From Zygnema cylindricum (Eukaryota > Streptophyta > Zygnematophyceae > Zygnematales > Zygnemataceae), in NCBI GenBank assembly GCA_037447655.1, contig JBBHKE010003373.1:229174-293173 (forward strand): DNA of 64,000 nt, given 5' to 3'. Shown piece after piece: positions 36,155 through 48,313 of this stretch; within the stretch, counting starts at the first letter, position 1; each line of letters starts with the position of its first letter. The position numbers and the translations under genes are program-made. The notes under the pieces are model-generated. The model saw only the letters and a program-made list of their open reading frames with translations, was not told the origin of the DNA and did no database searches.

Positions 36155-36305
36155 TTTTTTCCCATCCCTCGCTATCTTATTTATCTTCCTCAATATCTCA
36201 TCTTCCTCCCTCACAACCTCACATTTTTTCCACACTTTCTTATCTTCCTCCCTCAATATCTCATCTTTCTTCCGCACAATCTCCTCTTCCTCCTTCCCAA
36301 TCTTT
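36155..36305. repeat. Pyrimidine-rich tract
   Basis: About 150 bases almost free of G, with imperfect repeats of ctcaatatctcatcttcctc. Such strand asymmetry can form triplex DNA. No coding meaning is likely. Confidence 0.6.
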
Positions 36306-36644
36306 TCTTGATGGGAAACGAGGATGGTGTCAGAAAGACAACGTTAATTTTGTGAACTTGCGGAGAAAATTGGTTAATTGGCTATGAAGGCAGGCCCACG
36401 TGGAGCTGTGAGATTTCTTCAAAGAATTCAAGCTGCGGCTTTAGTTCGTTCTGAGTGGCTCTTGGAGAAAATTTAAGTGGTCTCTGGAAAAGCGGTACAA
36501 GTGGCACTTTTGGTGCGTTAGGAGCAATTAGCGACAACTTTGGCGTCTCAAAACAATTAGCAATAATACAATTTGTATGAGCTTTATTGGCCATTCCGAA
36601 TGTGAGTTATTTTTTTCTGTTAATTTTGTTTATGGTTTTTTTAA

Positions 36645-37698
36645 GGGAATTGACCATGATAATGATTGTTTTGGTTGCGCACAGTCACATACGTCATTTT
36701 GTCAAAAAATGTACGTTTGAAGTACACACTAGTACAATTAAAGTACCGTTGAGTCTAAATTTGACAGTCAATCGGCTCGAAAACTTTGACTTTCAAAATA
36801 TTGTTTCAATCACTTAAACTTTTGCCGCGCTTGCGAACGTCGACCTTCGTAATAAATTCAGCAATTCACATAGCCGGAAAACGATTACGATAACAAAACT
36901 GCGGCAACCACATGTAAATAAAAGTGTTGCAAACTTTTTGTCTTTACGTGAGCTCCACGGTGAGAACACATAAGATTTTGACTTAGCCGCAAAATTGAAA
37001 TTCATTCGTCTAAGCGTTACATTGAACTTAGACACAAATTGAAACAAAACCTCTTTAAACCGAAGTACTGTAGGTCTTGTTGGGAAATATTAAAACGGTA
37101 ATGTTAAAAATATTTATTCGTAGATAGTGTGGCTCGATTTCGTCGCGCGTGACGACGCTCATTGTTTTCATTTAATTTGAATTGATATTTTTACGCCGTT
37201 TTGTTTTATTGTAGTGTACAAAATTTATGTTGTTTTTGGCGTTTTAATATTTCCGTACAAAACTTACAATACTTCAGTTTAGAGAGGTTTATTTTCCATA
37301 TGCGTCTTAGTTCAATGTAACGCTTAGACGACAAAATCTCAATTTTGCGGCTAAGTTAAAATCCAACGTGCTCTCACCGTGGAGCTCACGTAGAGACAAA
37401 AAGTGACTGTCTACAACACTTTTATTTACATGTGGTTGTTGCAGTTTTCTTACCGTAAACGTTCGCCGGCCGTGTGAATTGCTAATTATATTATGACGGT
37501 CGACGTTCGCAGGCGCGAAAAAATTTTAAGCGGTTGAAACAATATTTTGAAAGTCAAAGTTGTCCAACCGATTAACTGTCAAATTTAGACTCAACGGTAC
37601 TTTACTTGTACCAATGTGTACTCCAAACGTACATTTTTTGACAAAATGACGTAAATGACTGTGCACAACCTAAAGTGTCACTGCCATGATCAATTCCC
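36645..37698. mobile_element. Long-inverted-repeat (foldback, possibly MULE) element
   Basis: The ends are GGGAATTGACCATGAT and its diverged reverse complement. Arms of about 400 bp (36645-37050 and 37295-37698) pair throughout; shared blocks include gcgcacagtca/tgactgtgcac, atgtacgtttgaagtacaca, cttttatttacatgtggttg and gtgagctccacggtgag. A central ~245-bp spacer remains. Eight-base flanks ttttttaa occur at 36637-36644 and 37699-37706. Long arms with a GGG start are common in Mutator-like elements, whose duplications are 9 bp. Superfamily unproven. Confidence 0.8.
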
Positions 37699-37706
37699 TT
37701 TTTTAA

Positions 37707-38183
37707 TCCCTGTTTCCTATCGGATCTTTTTCATTTTAGAGTTTCGGAAATGAATTTGACATTTTATCAAATTTGCAACTAAATTTGAATATAACAATTC
37801 ATCCAATCATAGAGCGTTGCACCAAGATAAGTTAGTGGAGACTACAGTGCCCACCTTTGATTAGAGTTAGTAACCCTAATTCAAGTGGGGGATTGTTGAC
37901 CCAAAGAACAGAACCGAGCTTTTTATGGGTTTTCAAAGGTTTTTCATGGTCAAACTACCGTCAAATGAACGTTTTTCTTTCGACTGTTGTGACCAGGTTT
38001 TGGTCGTGATCGCGACAAGGCTTATGGCGAAATTGAAAGTTTACCACCATTTTGCCCAAGTAAAGTCCAACAAACAACGTTCAGCCATGTATGTAAGGAA
38101 GTCATAATCATCTAAAACACTTGAAATCACTTTTTTTAAAACTCCACATATATATGCATAAATAACTCTATATTTATTCATAC

Positions 38184-38186
<3 letters not shown>
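37707..38186. other. Intergenic, no gene seen
   Basis: Only short ORFs without recognisable features. Confidence 0.4.
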
Positions 38187-38214
<28 letters not shown>

Positions 38215-38236
38215 CATACATACATACATACATACA

Positions 38237-38270
<34 letters not shown>

Positions 38271-38328
38271 CATACATACATACATACATACATACATACA
38301 TACATACATACATACATACATACATACA

Positions 38329-38360
<32 letters not shown>

Positions 38361-38402
38361 CATACATACATACATACATACATACATACATACATACATA
38401 CA

Positions 38403-38430
<28 letters not shown>
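38187..38430. repeat. (CATA)n microsatellite
   Basis: About 60 nearly uninterrupted tetranucleotide units, passing into tatata. It runs almost up to the LTR end at 38461. The long Tyr/Met/Cys/Val ORFs on the minus strand are artefacts of the repeat. Confidence 0.97.
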
Positions 38431-38436
<6 letters not shown>

Positions 38437-38460
38437 CATACATATACATATATATATATA

Positions 38461-39499
38461 TGCAACTCTGAGACCTCCATAGGACCTCAGATTAGGCAGA
38501 TCACACAAAACCTCCCTCTAGGATAACCCAGACCCCTTTGTGTTTCAACCAGAATAACTGCCACCCTAGCAGACAAAAACTCTAACTACCTTTATTCGTG
38601 TAAAGGTAAGACTCCCTTGGGTCTATAGCAAAAAGAATCTCTGAATTTGCTCCCCTGAGCAGTAAGTTATGAAGGGTCAAAGTTGACCTTTTGTACAGAA
38701 ACTCTCTAGGAGAGAGGGTCCAATCTATCAAATTTTTCTAAGTCCTATCTCTCTTTAAAACTCTATCTACTGAATTACGACACCAATTATAATAGTGTAT
38801 CGCAAATAAAGGTACAAGTGTCGTTGTACTTTATGTACGACCATTGTACGACATGGCCAAAAAATCGACACATGTTATTTTTGGATTCGTTCCTGGAATC
38901 CTCGGAGATGCCGTAATCCAATGGGATTGTGCCACTTGGCGATTGATGTAACGTCGACCGCAAACCGCCAAAAACCTATTGCGCAATCTCGGCATGCTTC
39001 GTGGCCGTCCGATTAAGCCGGATTACAATCGTGGCCATCATAAATACTTGCACAATATGTGTTTCGCCTTCGAAACAAAATGCGCGATATCCATTTGGGA
39101 TGTTCCGTACGCCGTACATTACAAATTGTATCTATGTCTAAATATCACGTTGAATGAAGATAGCCGACGTGTTAATATTTAAATCATTATCAAACCCTAA
39201 ATCATTTATCTCTGGTTTAGAATAGTTGGCTAAGGCTACAGGCTACCGGCTACTTTGGCGGACGGCAGGTTTCAGGTTCAAATCTTGGGCCCGCCAAGTT
39301 TATTTTGGTAAAATCAGCTAACCTAATATCTGTCCCCGTCGGGATAGCTTAGGCGGCCATGGCTCTATCTCCCTCTCCAACTTTCAGTGACTACGACAAG
39401 TGTGGGAGCTGGAGGGAGGAGTTAGAGGCAGACTCTATCTTTTTCTTTTCTGTATTTTATAAAGCCTATAAAATACTAAAATAACCTTTAATTTCTACA
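38461..39499 (-). repeat. Copia 3 left (3') LTR
   Basis: Reads on the minus strand from TGTAGAAATTAAAGG to tctcagagttgca. Contains the stem-loop with stem GGCGGGC/GTCCGCC (39257-39295). Confidence 0.85.
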
Positions 39500-39512
39500 C
39501 TCCCCTTATTTT

Positions 39513-40496
39513 CTAGTCACTCTTTATTTTAACACCACACTTCTCCCGGTAGAAAATTAGTTTAGGGGAAGGAACAGGTTTGGTCATCATATCTGCTACC
39601 ATTTCACTATCTGGTTTATACTCCAAACTGATTATCTTGTTTTCTACTTTCTCCCTCACAAAGCTAAGTCTAATGTCCATTTGTTTGTCTTTAAAGCGAT
39701 GTTTAGGATTGGCAGAAATGGCAATGGCAGCCTGATTATCACAAAACACTTTTTGGACACCACTATTAAGATGACCAAGCTCACCAAGCAAAGACTTGAC
39801 CCACATTAATTCTTTTACAGCAGAGCAAAAAGCCATGTACTCAGCCTCCATGGTGGACTGAGCAATGACCTTTTGTTGCTTGTTGCTCCAGCAGCAAGCC
39901 CCATCACCCACATATAATACATATTCAGATGTGCATCTCCTCATAGGAGCATCCCCATAGCTGGCATCACTCCAAGTGGTGATGTCAGAATTGTTCCCAC
40001 CCAAATGCAACTATAGATCCCTAGTCCCAATGAGATATCTAAAGACTCTTTTAGCTGCCTCCCAATCTTTCTTAGTGGGAGCATTCAGACTCCTACTTAC
40101 TAATCCTACAGCTGCGGCTATGTCCGGACGGGTATAATTCATGAAATATATTAGGCTGCCCACTACTTGTCTATAAGGGATGGTCTGCATAAATCTTTTT
40201 TCTTTCGGGCCTACCTCATCGTCTAAGATTATAACTCTTTCTTTCTCACTCCCCTCACTTCCCTTCTTTAATTCCATAGGAGTGGTACAACTATTAGCCT
40301 TGTCCATTTGGAATTTTTCTAACATGATTCCCATGGCCTCTTTTTGAGTTAATCTTATTATCTTCCTATCTCTGTCTCTCTCTACATGAATTCCCAAAAC
40401 ATACCTTGCTTCTGCTATATCTTTCATCTCAAATCTTCCTTTTAAATCATTTTTCAACTTATTTATTTTATCCATAGATTTACTTAAAACAAACAA
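39513..40496 (-). pseudogene. pol: Copia 3 RT end and RNase H
   Basis: Starts just past the RT catalytic box (DLFVLSKSMDK). It continues with FMQTIPYRQVVGSLIYFMN and RNase H (TTWSDASYGD, AQSTMEAEYMA, CDNQAAIAI). One TAG at 40011-40013. Close in sequence to copia 2. Confidence 0.88.
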
Positions 40497-42116
40497 ATCC
40501 TCCTAGATCGTTAGAGGCTCCTCTGTAGCTGCAGAAAAAGCAAAATGAGAGCTTGCTTGCAGACGAGTGCTAGATCTCTTTCCCCCCGAAAATTCTGAGA
40601 CTAAGATCGTTGGCAATCTGTGATTTTTCTTTTTAGTTTGAACCGTAACTTGATCTTCTATAGTGTCTGTAGTAGTTCCTTCCACCTGAGGCGTAGCTTG
40701 TGGTGGAGCATCCTGTAAAGGCACCAAAGGAACTGAAGAAAGAGGTATCCCACTTGCCGGTGGAAAATAGACTCGCTACGTATGATGAAATATGACATAT
40801 TCTTGCTTTTCCTTTGCCGGTTGATCTGGCACTTTAAAATGGTCCACCGAATCTTGTTCATCTTTAATGTGGATATTCATAGAAATAATCACCTTTTGTT
40901 TCTCAAATACAGTAACTTTATATCCTTTTGCATTATCATCATACCCCATAAAAATTCGTGGTAGGCCCTTAGCCTCCATTTTCCATCTCTCCTGTGAAGT
41001 ATCTAGAATAAAACACTTGCTGCCAAAGATTTTAAAGTGGCTAACATCAGATTTTTCTCCTGTCCAAAGCTCATAAGGTGTGGTGCTAACAGATCTAGAA
41101 GCAATTTTGTTCTTAATGTAAACAGCATAGTTCAGTGCTTAAGCCCAGAATTTCAAATCTAGCCCTTTTTCTGCAAGCATGGACCGAGCACTCTCTGTCA
41201 CTGTCTTATTTAATCTTTCAGAAACACCATTCTGTTCTGGTGTATAAGGAAGAGTAAGATTGTGACTAATACCTTCTTGAATGAGGAATTATTCGAATTC
41301 CTTTGATGTGTATTCTCCCCCATTGTGCGATCTCAACGCCAAGATTGGAACTCCATCAAGCTTTTCTGCCCACGCTTTGTAATGTTTGAAGTGAGTGAAC
41401 ACTTCACTCTTATGTTGCATGAAGTAGAATTTAGTGTACCTCGAGTAGTCATCTGTGAATGTAACCATATAGTGGACGCCTCCAGCTGAAGCCACTTGTG
41501 AGGGACCGAGAACATCAGAGTGTATTAGTTGTAGAACTTTCTCCGATCTGTTGTCCGTTTCCTGTGGAAGTGGCAATTTGTGAATCTTGCCAAGTGAGCA
41601 ACCATCACATGATTTTATAGGATGAGAACTGAGAGAAACTCCCTCGACTTTTCCCAAATTCACCATTTTCTTAAGACTATCATAGTTCATATGTCCTAAT
41701 CTTTTATGCCACAACTCATTTTCAGATTGTACACTGGAGTAGAGAACATCATTTTCTTTATATTCCGCCATGTCCATCCGGTACATTTTGCTAGCATCTC
41801 TAGTCCCTGTTACTGCTACTTTCCCTTTCTTGCTAACAACCTGTCTTCCTCCTTTCAAAACAACCTCAAAGCCTTTGCTCTCCACTAATGATATAGAAAA
41901 TAGATTTTTCTTAAAGTCTGGTACATACAAAACATTGTGAAGGGTTCTCTCTACCGACTTCCCCCCCACATCTACCATCAAAGATACATCACCCTGAGTT
42001 GAGGTTTGAACACTCATGCCACAAGCATAGTAGATACTCCTTGGAGATGTTTACAGCAGATTTGTAAAAGTCGCTTTGTTCCAGCACATGTGGGTAGACG
42101 CTTCCGTGTCCATCAT
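40497..42116 (-). pseudogene. pol: Copia 3 protease and integrase, RT N-terminus deleted
   Basis: Protease active site reads MDTEASTHMC, so the glycine of D-T/S-G is Glu, and the preceding Trp codon is TAG. Pre-integrase LWHKRLGHMN is present. The integrase second Asp is replaced by His (LRSHNGGEY), and PEQNGVSERLNKT retains the Glu. The integrase tail and linker run to about 40500 and then jump to the middle of RT at 40496, so roughly 230 residues of RT, including the YVDD box, are absent. Confidence 0.85.
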
Positions 42117-43154
42117 CTATCCTGCATCCTTTAGGCCCTCCATGGCAGCCGCCATAGCGAATAACTCTGCCTCCTCTTGCTCATTGAAGCTTAGTGACTC
42201 ATCTGCATCAGTTACAGAAGCTGAAAAAAGAGCATTTCCACGCGAAGGATTTCCAGAAAAACCTCTGTGATACTGGCTCTGTTGCCAACCTGGCCTGTAT
42301 AAACCTGTCTCATTAGCCTTCTTCAATTTAGGACAGTACCTGTATCCGTGACCCTTCTCAGAACAAAAGAAACAAGTAGTAGTAGATGGCCTATTCTGCC
42401 TCTGATTAAACCGATTCAAATTCTGGTTAAATTGATTCTGATTCTGGTTAAACTGATTCGTATTGTGATTGAACAGATTTCTTTTGTCAAAGTCTGTTGC
42501 AAATGCTTCAACTTTTCCTTCTCCCTCAAGGAGTTTAGTATTTGTTTCTTCCTCTAATATAAAATTATATGCTAACTGAAATGACCAGCTAGCTTTATCA
42601 TGACCCTTTAATTGATTATACATACCCTTCATGCTACTAGGGAGACCTCTAATAAGCAAAGCTGCCTGTTGAAACTCAGGAAATGACCCCCCAGCAGAAG
42701 AGTGAGCATCAATGAGCGCACGAAAATTGTCACAATACTCTACCATAGTTCCCCCCGTGTATTTGTATCCCCAAATTTTTCCAGCCACCAAGAGCTCCTC
42801 TTAAACATTCGTTTTCTCAAAAGCGGATTTTAGAGATGTCCAAATCTCCCTTGCCTTCTTCTTTTTCAGTCGCGACATGACCAAATTTTCTGAAATACAA
42901 AGGATTAGATTGTTCTTTGCCATTGAATTCTTCTTCGCCCAAGTTGGATCTGTTTAATCAAGGGAGCCATCCAAGACCTCCAATAAATCAGCAGTTTCAA
43001 ACGACGATTCAACCATCGCCGCCCAGTAAGCATACTTTTGGCCATTAAAGATAAGAATTCTTGACGAAAGGCCCATAACCTGTTGTTCTGCAACCACCGT
43101 TGCAGGCGGAGAACTAGCAGTAGTGGTAGTGGAAGTAGATATAAAAAACAGCAA
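42117..43154 (-). pseudogene. gag: Copia 3 gag
   Basis: Two pieces (43154-42954 and 42791-42117) broken by a stop near 42954 and one near 42800. ILIFNGQKYAYWAAMVESSF at the N-terminus and a CCHC knuckle CFFCSEKGHGYRYC. An Asn/Phe/Gln-rich repeat (NQFNQNQNQFNQN) precedes the knuckle. Clearly a different gag from copia 2. Confidence 0.85.
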
Positions 43155-44140
43155 AAATTATCAAAGTACGTACTCAACAGCCAACTTAGAACTGACACAA
43201 AATACGACTTAAAAAGCCAATATGCTTCAAATTTGCCACAGTGACACAAAATACAGTAAACTGACAATTCCCAAAATTGCAGGTTAAATGACCTAGTAAA
43301 CCATAAGATAAGTTATCTGGAAGTTTCCCAAAAATTGCCCTTAGAAAATCATATTCCCAAAACTGGATACTACAAAATTGGCTAAGTCCTAAGTAATATA
43401 CTCACAGTGTGTATCTATTGATCTACACTAATTTGGGTAACCGTTACTACGGTTATTATCCTGACTAACGACAAAGCATCTTATACGTACGTTAGTGTAC
43501 CTCAAAAACCTAATTACTAATTCCTAAAACTTGATTAATGAAACACATTTTTTTATCACACTAAACTACAAACTAATGTTATTCAGCTATTTACAGACAT
43601 TCAACCGTACACAAAACGTTCTAATCGTACACAAAACGTTCCAAATGCTTAGTCAGCGGTGACCGCTAAAGTCCAGCCGAATGTGGTCATGTAGTACCAA
43701 GCCCCTGAGTGCTTCGTCAATTGTGGTCCCACGTGAATCACGCTTGTGGTCCCTCGTGAATCGCGCTTGTGGTCCTAGGTGAATCGCGTCCGTTGGAACA
43801 AATTTGATCGACGATGGTACCGTCGAGCTGTAACATATGTTTCCGGAATACTCGGGACAGATCTCGTTCGTCCGATCATGTGAATCGCATCGTCAATTTT
43901 TTTGACACGTAAGGCTGACTGTCGGCGCTACTCCGAAAAGCTTGGATACGTTATTTCGCCGACACGTGTCCCTGCAAAAGTACGATTCACTCTACTATAC
44001 CTTTTGCTACTGTAACACTAATTAAGGTGAGTATTACAGTAGACTACTAGGAAAAATATCCTCAGTTATTTTTACCCCTATTGACTGAAATAAAGATTTA
44101 TAAATTACAACAATAGTGTGGGATGACCTAAAATATACTG
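43087..44140 (-). repeat. Leader direct repeat, copy A
   Basis: About 1 kb including the first gag codons and upstream leader. It aligns collinearly with 44661-45680. Confidence 0.8.
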
Positions 44141-44660
44141 TTAAAATGTGGGTTGAACTTGTAATATTCTGTTGAAATTTGAAATGTTGGTTGACCTTGT
44201 AATATTCTCTTGAAATAAAGGTTGAACTTCAAATATTATGCTGAAATGTGGGCTGAACTTGTAATGTGGGCTAACCTAAAATATAATGTTGAAATATGGG
44301 TTAAACTTGTAATATTCTGTTGAAATGTGGGCTTAACTTCAAATATTTGCTAAAATGTGGGCTTAACTTGTAATATATTGCTGAATTGTGAACTCAATTT
44401 GTAATGTGGGCTGAACATGTAACTAAACATATGATATAATGCTGAAATGTGGGTTAAACTAATAATTTCAGCTGAAATGTGGGTTGAACTTCAAAAATTA
44501 TGCTAAAATGTGTGTTAAACTTGTAAATGACCTACAATATTTTGCTGAAAAGTGGGCTGAACTTGAAATAGAACCTAAAATATTCTTTTGATATGTGGGC
44601 TTAACTTATAACTAACTTCAAAAATATAGCTGAAATGTGGGCTTAACTTGTAAGTGTTTT
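44141..44660. repeat. Degenerate 25-40-bp tandem repeat
   Basis: Some fifteen variants of gctgaaatgtgggcttaact plus tgtaatatt. One further unit lies at about 45665, after copy B. Confidence 0.8.
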
Positions 44661-45680
44661 TCTACAACCATCGCTGCATCAGAAGGACCAGCAGTAATAG
44701 TGGAAGTAGACATGGAAAACAACAAAAGCTATCAAGCACCTACTCAACAACCAACTTTCAGCTTACACAAAATATGACTCAAAAGGCCAATATACTTCAA
44801 ATTTGCCAAAGTGATACACAATACAGTAAACTGACAATTCCCAAAATTGAGGCCTAAATGACAAGGTAAACCTTAAGATATGATGTCTGGAAGTTTCCCA
44901 AAAATTGCCCTTAGAAAATCATATTCCCAAAACTGGATACTACAAAATTGGCTAAGTCCTAATTTATATACTCACAGTGTGTATCTACAAGTCTACACTA
45001 ATTTGGGTAGCTGTTATTGCGGTTATTATCTTGAATAACGACAAAGTGTCCTACCTGTACATTACTATACCGTTAGTACCTCGAAAACGCTAATTACTAC
45101 TTTCCAAAAACCTAATTAGTGGAACACTATTTTTTATTACACTAAACTACAAAACAATGTTTATTCAGATATTTTCAGATATCGAATCGTACACAAAACG
45201 TTCAAAATGCTTAGTCAGCGGTAGTCGCTAAAGTCCAACCGACTGTGGTCGTTTAGTACGAAGCATCTGAGTGCTTCGTCACTTGTGGTCCCTCGTGAAT
45301 CACGCTTGTGGTCCCAGGTGAATCGCGTCCATTGGATCAAATTCAATCGACGATGGTACCGTCAAACCGTACCATATATTTTTGGAATACCCGGTTCATA
45401 TCCTGTTCGTCCGATCGTATAAATCCAATCGTCAATTGCGTGACGCGTGTGGCTGACTGTCAACGCTACTCCGTAAAACCTGCAATCGATTTCTTGCCGA
45501 CGCGTGTCCCTGTAAAAATACAATATACTCTATTGTATTTTTGCTACTGTAACACTAATTAAGGTAAGTGTTACAACAGATTACTTTGAAAATATTCTAA
45601 GTTATTTTAACCCTATCTACTGAAATAAAGATTTTTAAATTACAACAATAACTAACCCAAAATATACAGCTGAAATATGG
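44661..45680 (-). repeat. Leader direct repeat, copy B
   Basis: Copy of 43087-44140. Includes a second gag-like start (MSTSTITAGPSD on the minus strand) and a TATA-like gagtatataaa. Confidence 0.8.
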
Positions 45681-46036
45681 GCTTAACACATTCTCCCCTC
45701 TTCTCCTCTCCCATATATTCAGTCCCTCTTTGACATTTGAGTGCTTAACATTAAAAAGTTTGCACATATTTGTAGGATGACATTCCAAAAAAAAACTTGT
45801 TGCATGGCAATCATGAATCAGATTGTCATCACCGCATTAACGAAGGTATTACAAATGTTGCCCAAAATACTCTTGTCGTCGATTTTATACAACCGACATA
45901 ACGAAGAAAATGTCCGAGACATAATCTCGGATGTAATGGCGGAAATCATAAGAGGGCTTCTCCAACATATATATATTTTGCGGCCCAATGAGGATGGACA
46001 ATACTACCTTGTACAAAGAACACTCCATTGATTGAC

Positions 46037-47089
46037 TGCAACTTTGAGACCTCTATTAGCCCTCAGAGTAAGTAGCTCACAAGAAGCCTCTATGATAACC
46101 CTGACCCCTTTGAGTTCCAGCAAAAATAACTGCCACCCTGGCAAACAAAAACTCTTACCTCCCCCACCCTTGTGAAGGCAAGACTCCCCTGAGTCGATAG
46201 CAAAAAGAATCTCTGAATTTGCTCCTGTGAGTAGTAAGTTATATAGGGTCAAAGTTGACCTTTTGTACAGAGGCTCTTTGGGAGAGATGGTCTTATCTAC
46301 CAAATTTTTCTAAGTCCTATCTCTCTCTAAAACTCTATCTACTGAAGTACGGCACCAATCAAAATACTGTGTGGTACAGAAAGGTACAGGTGTCGGTGTA
46401 CTTTTTGTACTGCCATTGTACGACATGGCCAACCAGTTGACACATGGCATATCTGGATTCGTTACTGTAATCATGGGAGACGACGTAATCGAATGTGGTC
46501 GTGCCACGTGTCAATCGATGTGGCGGTGACAAAAAACTGCCAAAATCCTATTCCACGATCTCGGCATCCTTCACGGTTGTCCGATCGAAACCGGGTTTTA
46601 ATCGCTGCCGTCATAAATCGTTGCGCGATATTTATTTTGCCATCGAAACAAAATGCGCGGTCTCTTTTTCGGAACCATACCGTACTCCGTACGTTACAAA
46701 CCTGTATCCAAGTGCGACGTCCATAGTTATTTTTAAATGAATTAGTTCAAGCTTCACAGTTTATATATTTGTCAAACCCTATATGTCTCAACACCTATCC
46801 TAGACTATAGGATAAATCTACCATCTATTTCAGACTTGACGGACGACAGGTACCAATATCAAATCCAGGGTCCGTCAAGTATATTTTGATAAATCTACCA
46901 AAATCTACCACATGTCTCTCTATCTTTTAAGCAGCATATGCAGCCATGGCTCTAGCTTCCTCTCCAACTTTCAGTGACTGCGGCAAGTGTGGGTGCTGAA
47001 AAGAGGAGTTAGAAGCAGATTGCCTCGGATTCTTTTCTGTTTTTCATTTTAGACCTAGAAAATACTATAAATAACCATTAATTTCTACA
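46037..47089 (-). repeat. Copia 3 right (5') LTR
   Basis: Minus-strand LTR, TGTAGAAATTAATGG to tctcaaagttgca. Stem-loop at 46838-46876 with stem GACGGAC/GTCCGTC. Confidence 0.85.
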
Positions 47090-47167
47090 TTGTTGAAATA
47101 TTGCCGCAGTATAGTAACAAGCGTTTTTGACAGCTCTTCTGGCTTACAAAAGAAACTGTTTGTTTTC

Positions 47168-48313
47168 TGTTGAATGAACTACAAACTGAGCTCAAGACTA
47201 AGCCACCTCCTAGACTTCAACGCATCAAAATTAGAGAATTAAGTTTGGAAAAGCAAGTGTTAATAGCATTTTTGAGATTGGGGCATCAAGAGGGTATCGT
47301 ACGTACTGTGGAACAGTTTGGTATCACGCGTTCAACCGTGGACAGGGTTTTGAATAAATTTATGTTGGCCATTGCAAGAAAGCTTCATCATTGGATTAGG
47401 TGGCCCATGGAAAACGAGGTGCAAGACATAATTTTTTTTTTGAGAAAGAAAAATGAATACTTAATTGTGTGGGTGCAATAGATTGTACTCATATAGATTT
47501 TACCTTAGGAAAGAGTTTTTTGCCAATCGACTATTTTGACGCCAAAAAAAAATATTCTACAATAGTTCAAGTTTTTGTAGATAATAAGATGAAATTTATT
47601 GACTTGAATTTGGGTCCTTCGGGCTCTATGCACGATTGAACGATCTTCAAGCGATCCAAGTTGGGAATGAATTTTGAGAGATGCATGAATACAAGGAGGG
47701 AAACATTGCAATGGGGAAATACTACAGTGTCTCCTAATCTTGTTGGAGATGCCGGGTATGCTCTCCATCCCAATCTAATTGTACCTTACCCCGGTTTCAA
47801 ACTCTCTACTTCTTAGAAAAAAATCAATTTCCAACATTTTACAGCAAAAATGGTGGAGGAAAAGCCTTCGAGAAATTGAAGGCACAGTGAAGGCATTTTC
47901 TAAAAATCTACCACCCGAAAAGGAAGACATTGGTGGCGTGTATTCTTGGTATTCTCAATAATATTTCTATTGCGAAAGGTGAACTAGACATCGATTGGAA
48001 ATTAGAGTTTAAAAAAGAGCGAGCTAATGCTTCGAAAGGCGTTCGTGAAAGGGCTTCTTGTTCGTTTCTAGAAAGAAAAACATGGGAAAGTGGGGATGTT
48101 GAAAAACGACCGGAAGCTTATTGTTCTGCTAAAATCCAAGGGGCTATAATAAGGGATGTGTTATGTCGTTACGTCTCGCAGGGAGGCACTAATGCCCTAA
48201 ATGAAAATGCAACCTATGGTAGCGCAATGGAAGAAGAACGAGAAGAAGAAAGGTGGGAGGTGAAAGCGATGGAAACGAAGATTATAATGATGATGGGAGT
48301 GACGAAGATTTGA
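47168..48313 (+). pseudogene. PIF/Harbinger-like transposase, decayed
   Basis: The N-terminal helix-turn-helix reads GIVRTVEQFGITRSTVDRVL. IDCTHI (first Asp), YSTIVQVFVDNKMKFIDLNL and GSMHD (second Asp) and VGDAGYALHPNLIVPYPG follow, the order of the DDE_4 superfamily. At least four frame breaks or stops occur (47479, about 47637, 47816, about 47930). The C-terminal part (VACILGILNNISIAKGELD) fits the final helix of HARBI1-like proteins. It cuts DNA at element ends in intact relatives. I could not identify terminal repeats around it. The copia 3 LTR abuts its left side. Confidence 0.8.

Larger units (their letters stand above)
38461..47089 (-). mobile_element. Copia 3: reverse-oriented, rearranged copia element
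   Basis: LTRs of the copia 1/2 type bound it at 38461-39499 (3') and 46037-47089 (5'). Inside, gag to integrase belong to a different, Tnt1-like lineage than copia 2, whereas RNase H and LTRs resemble copia 2. The RT N-terminal two thirds is missing. No matching 5-bp flanks are seen. Either one chimeric element, or LTRs from separate insertions. Confidence 0.7.

Noticed and set aside
38041-38508. Minus-strand ORFs of 90-155 codons made of Met/Tyr/Val/Cys
   Set aside because: Translation of the CATA microsatellite in successive frames; not a gene.
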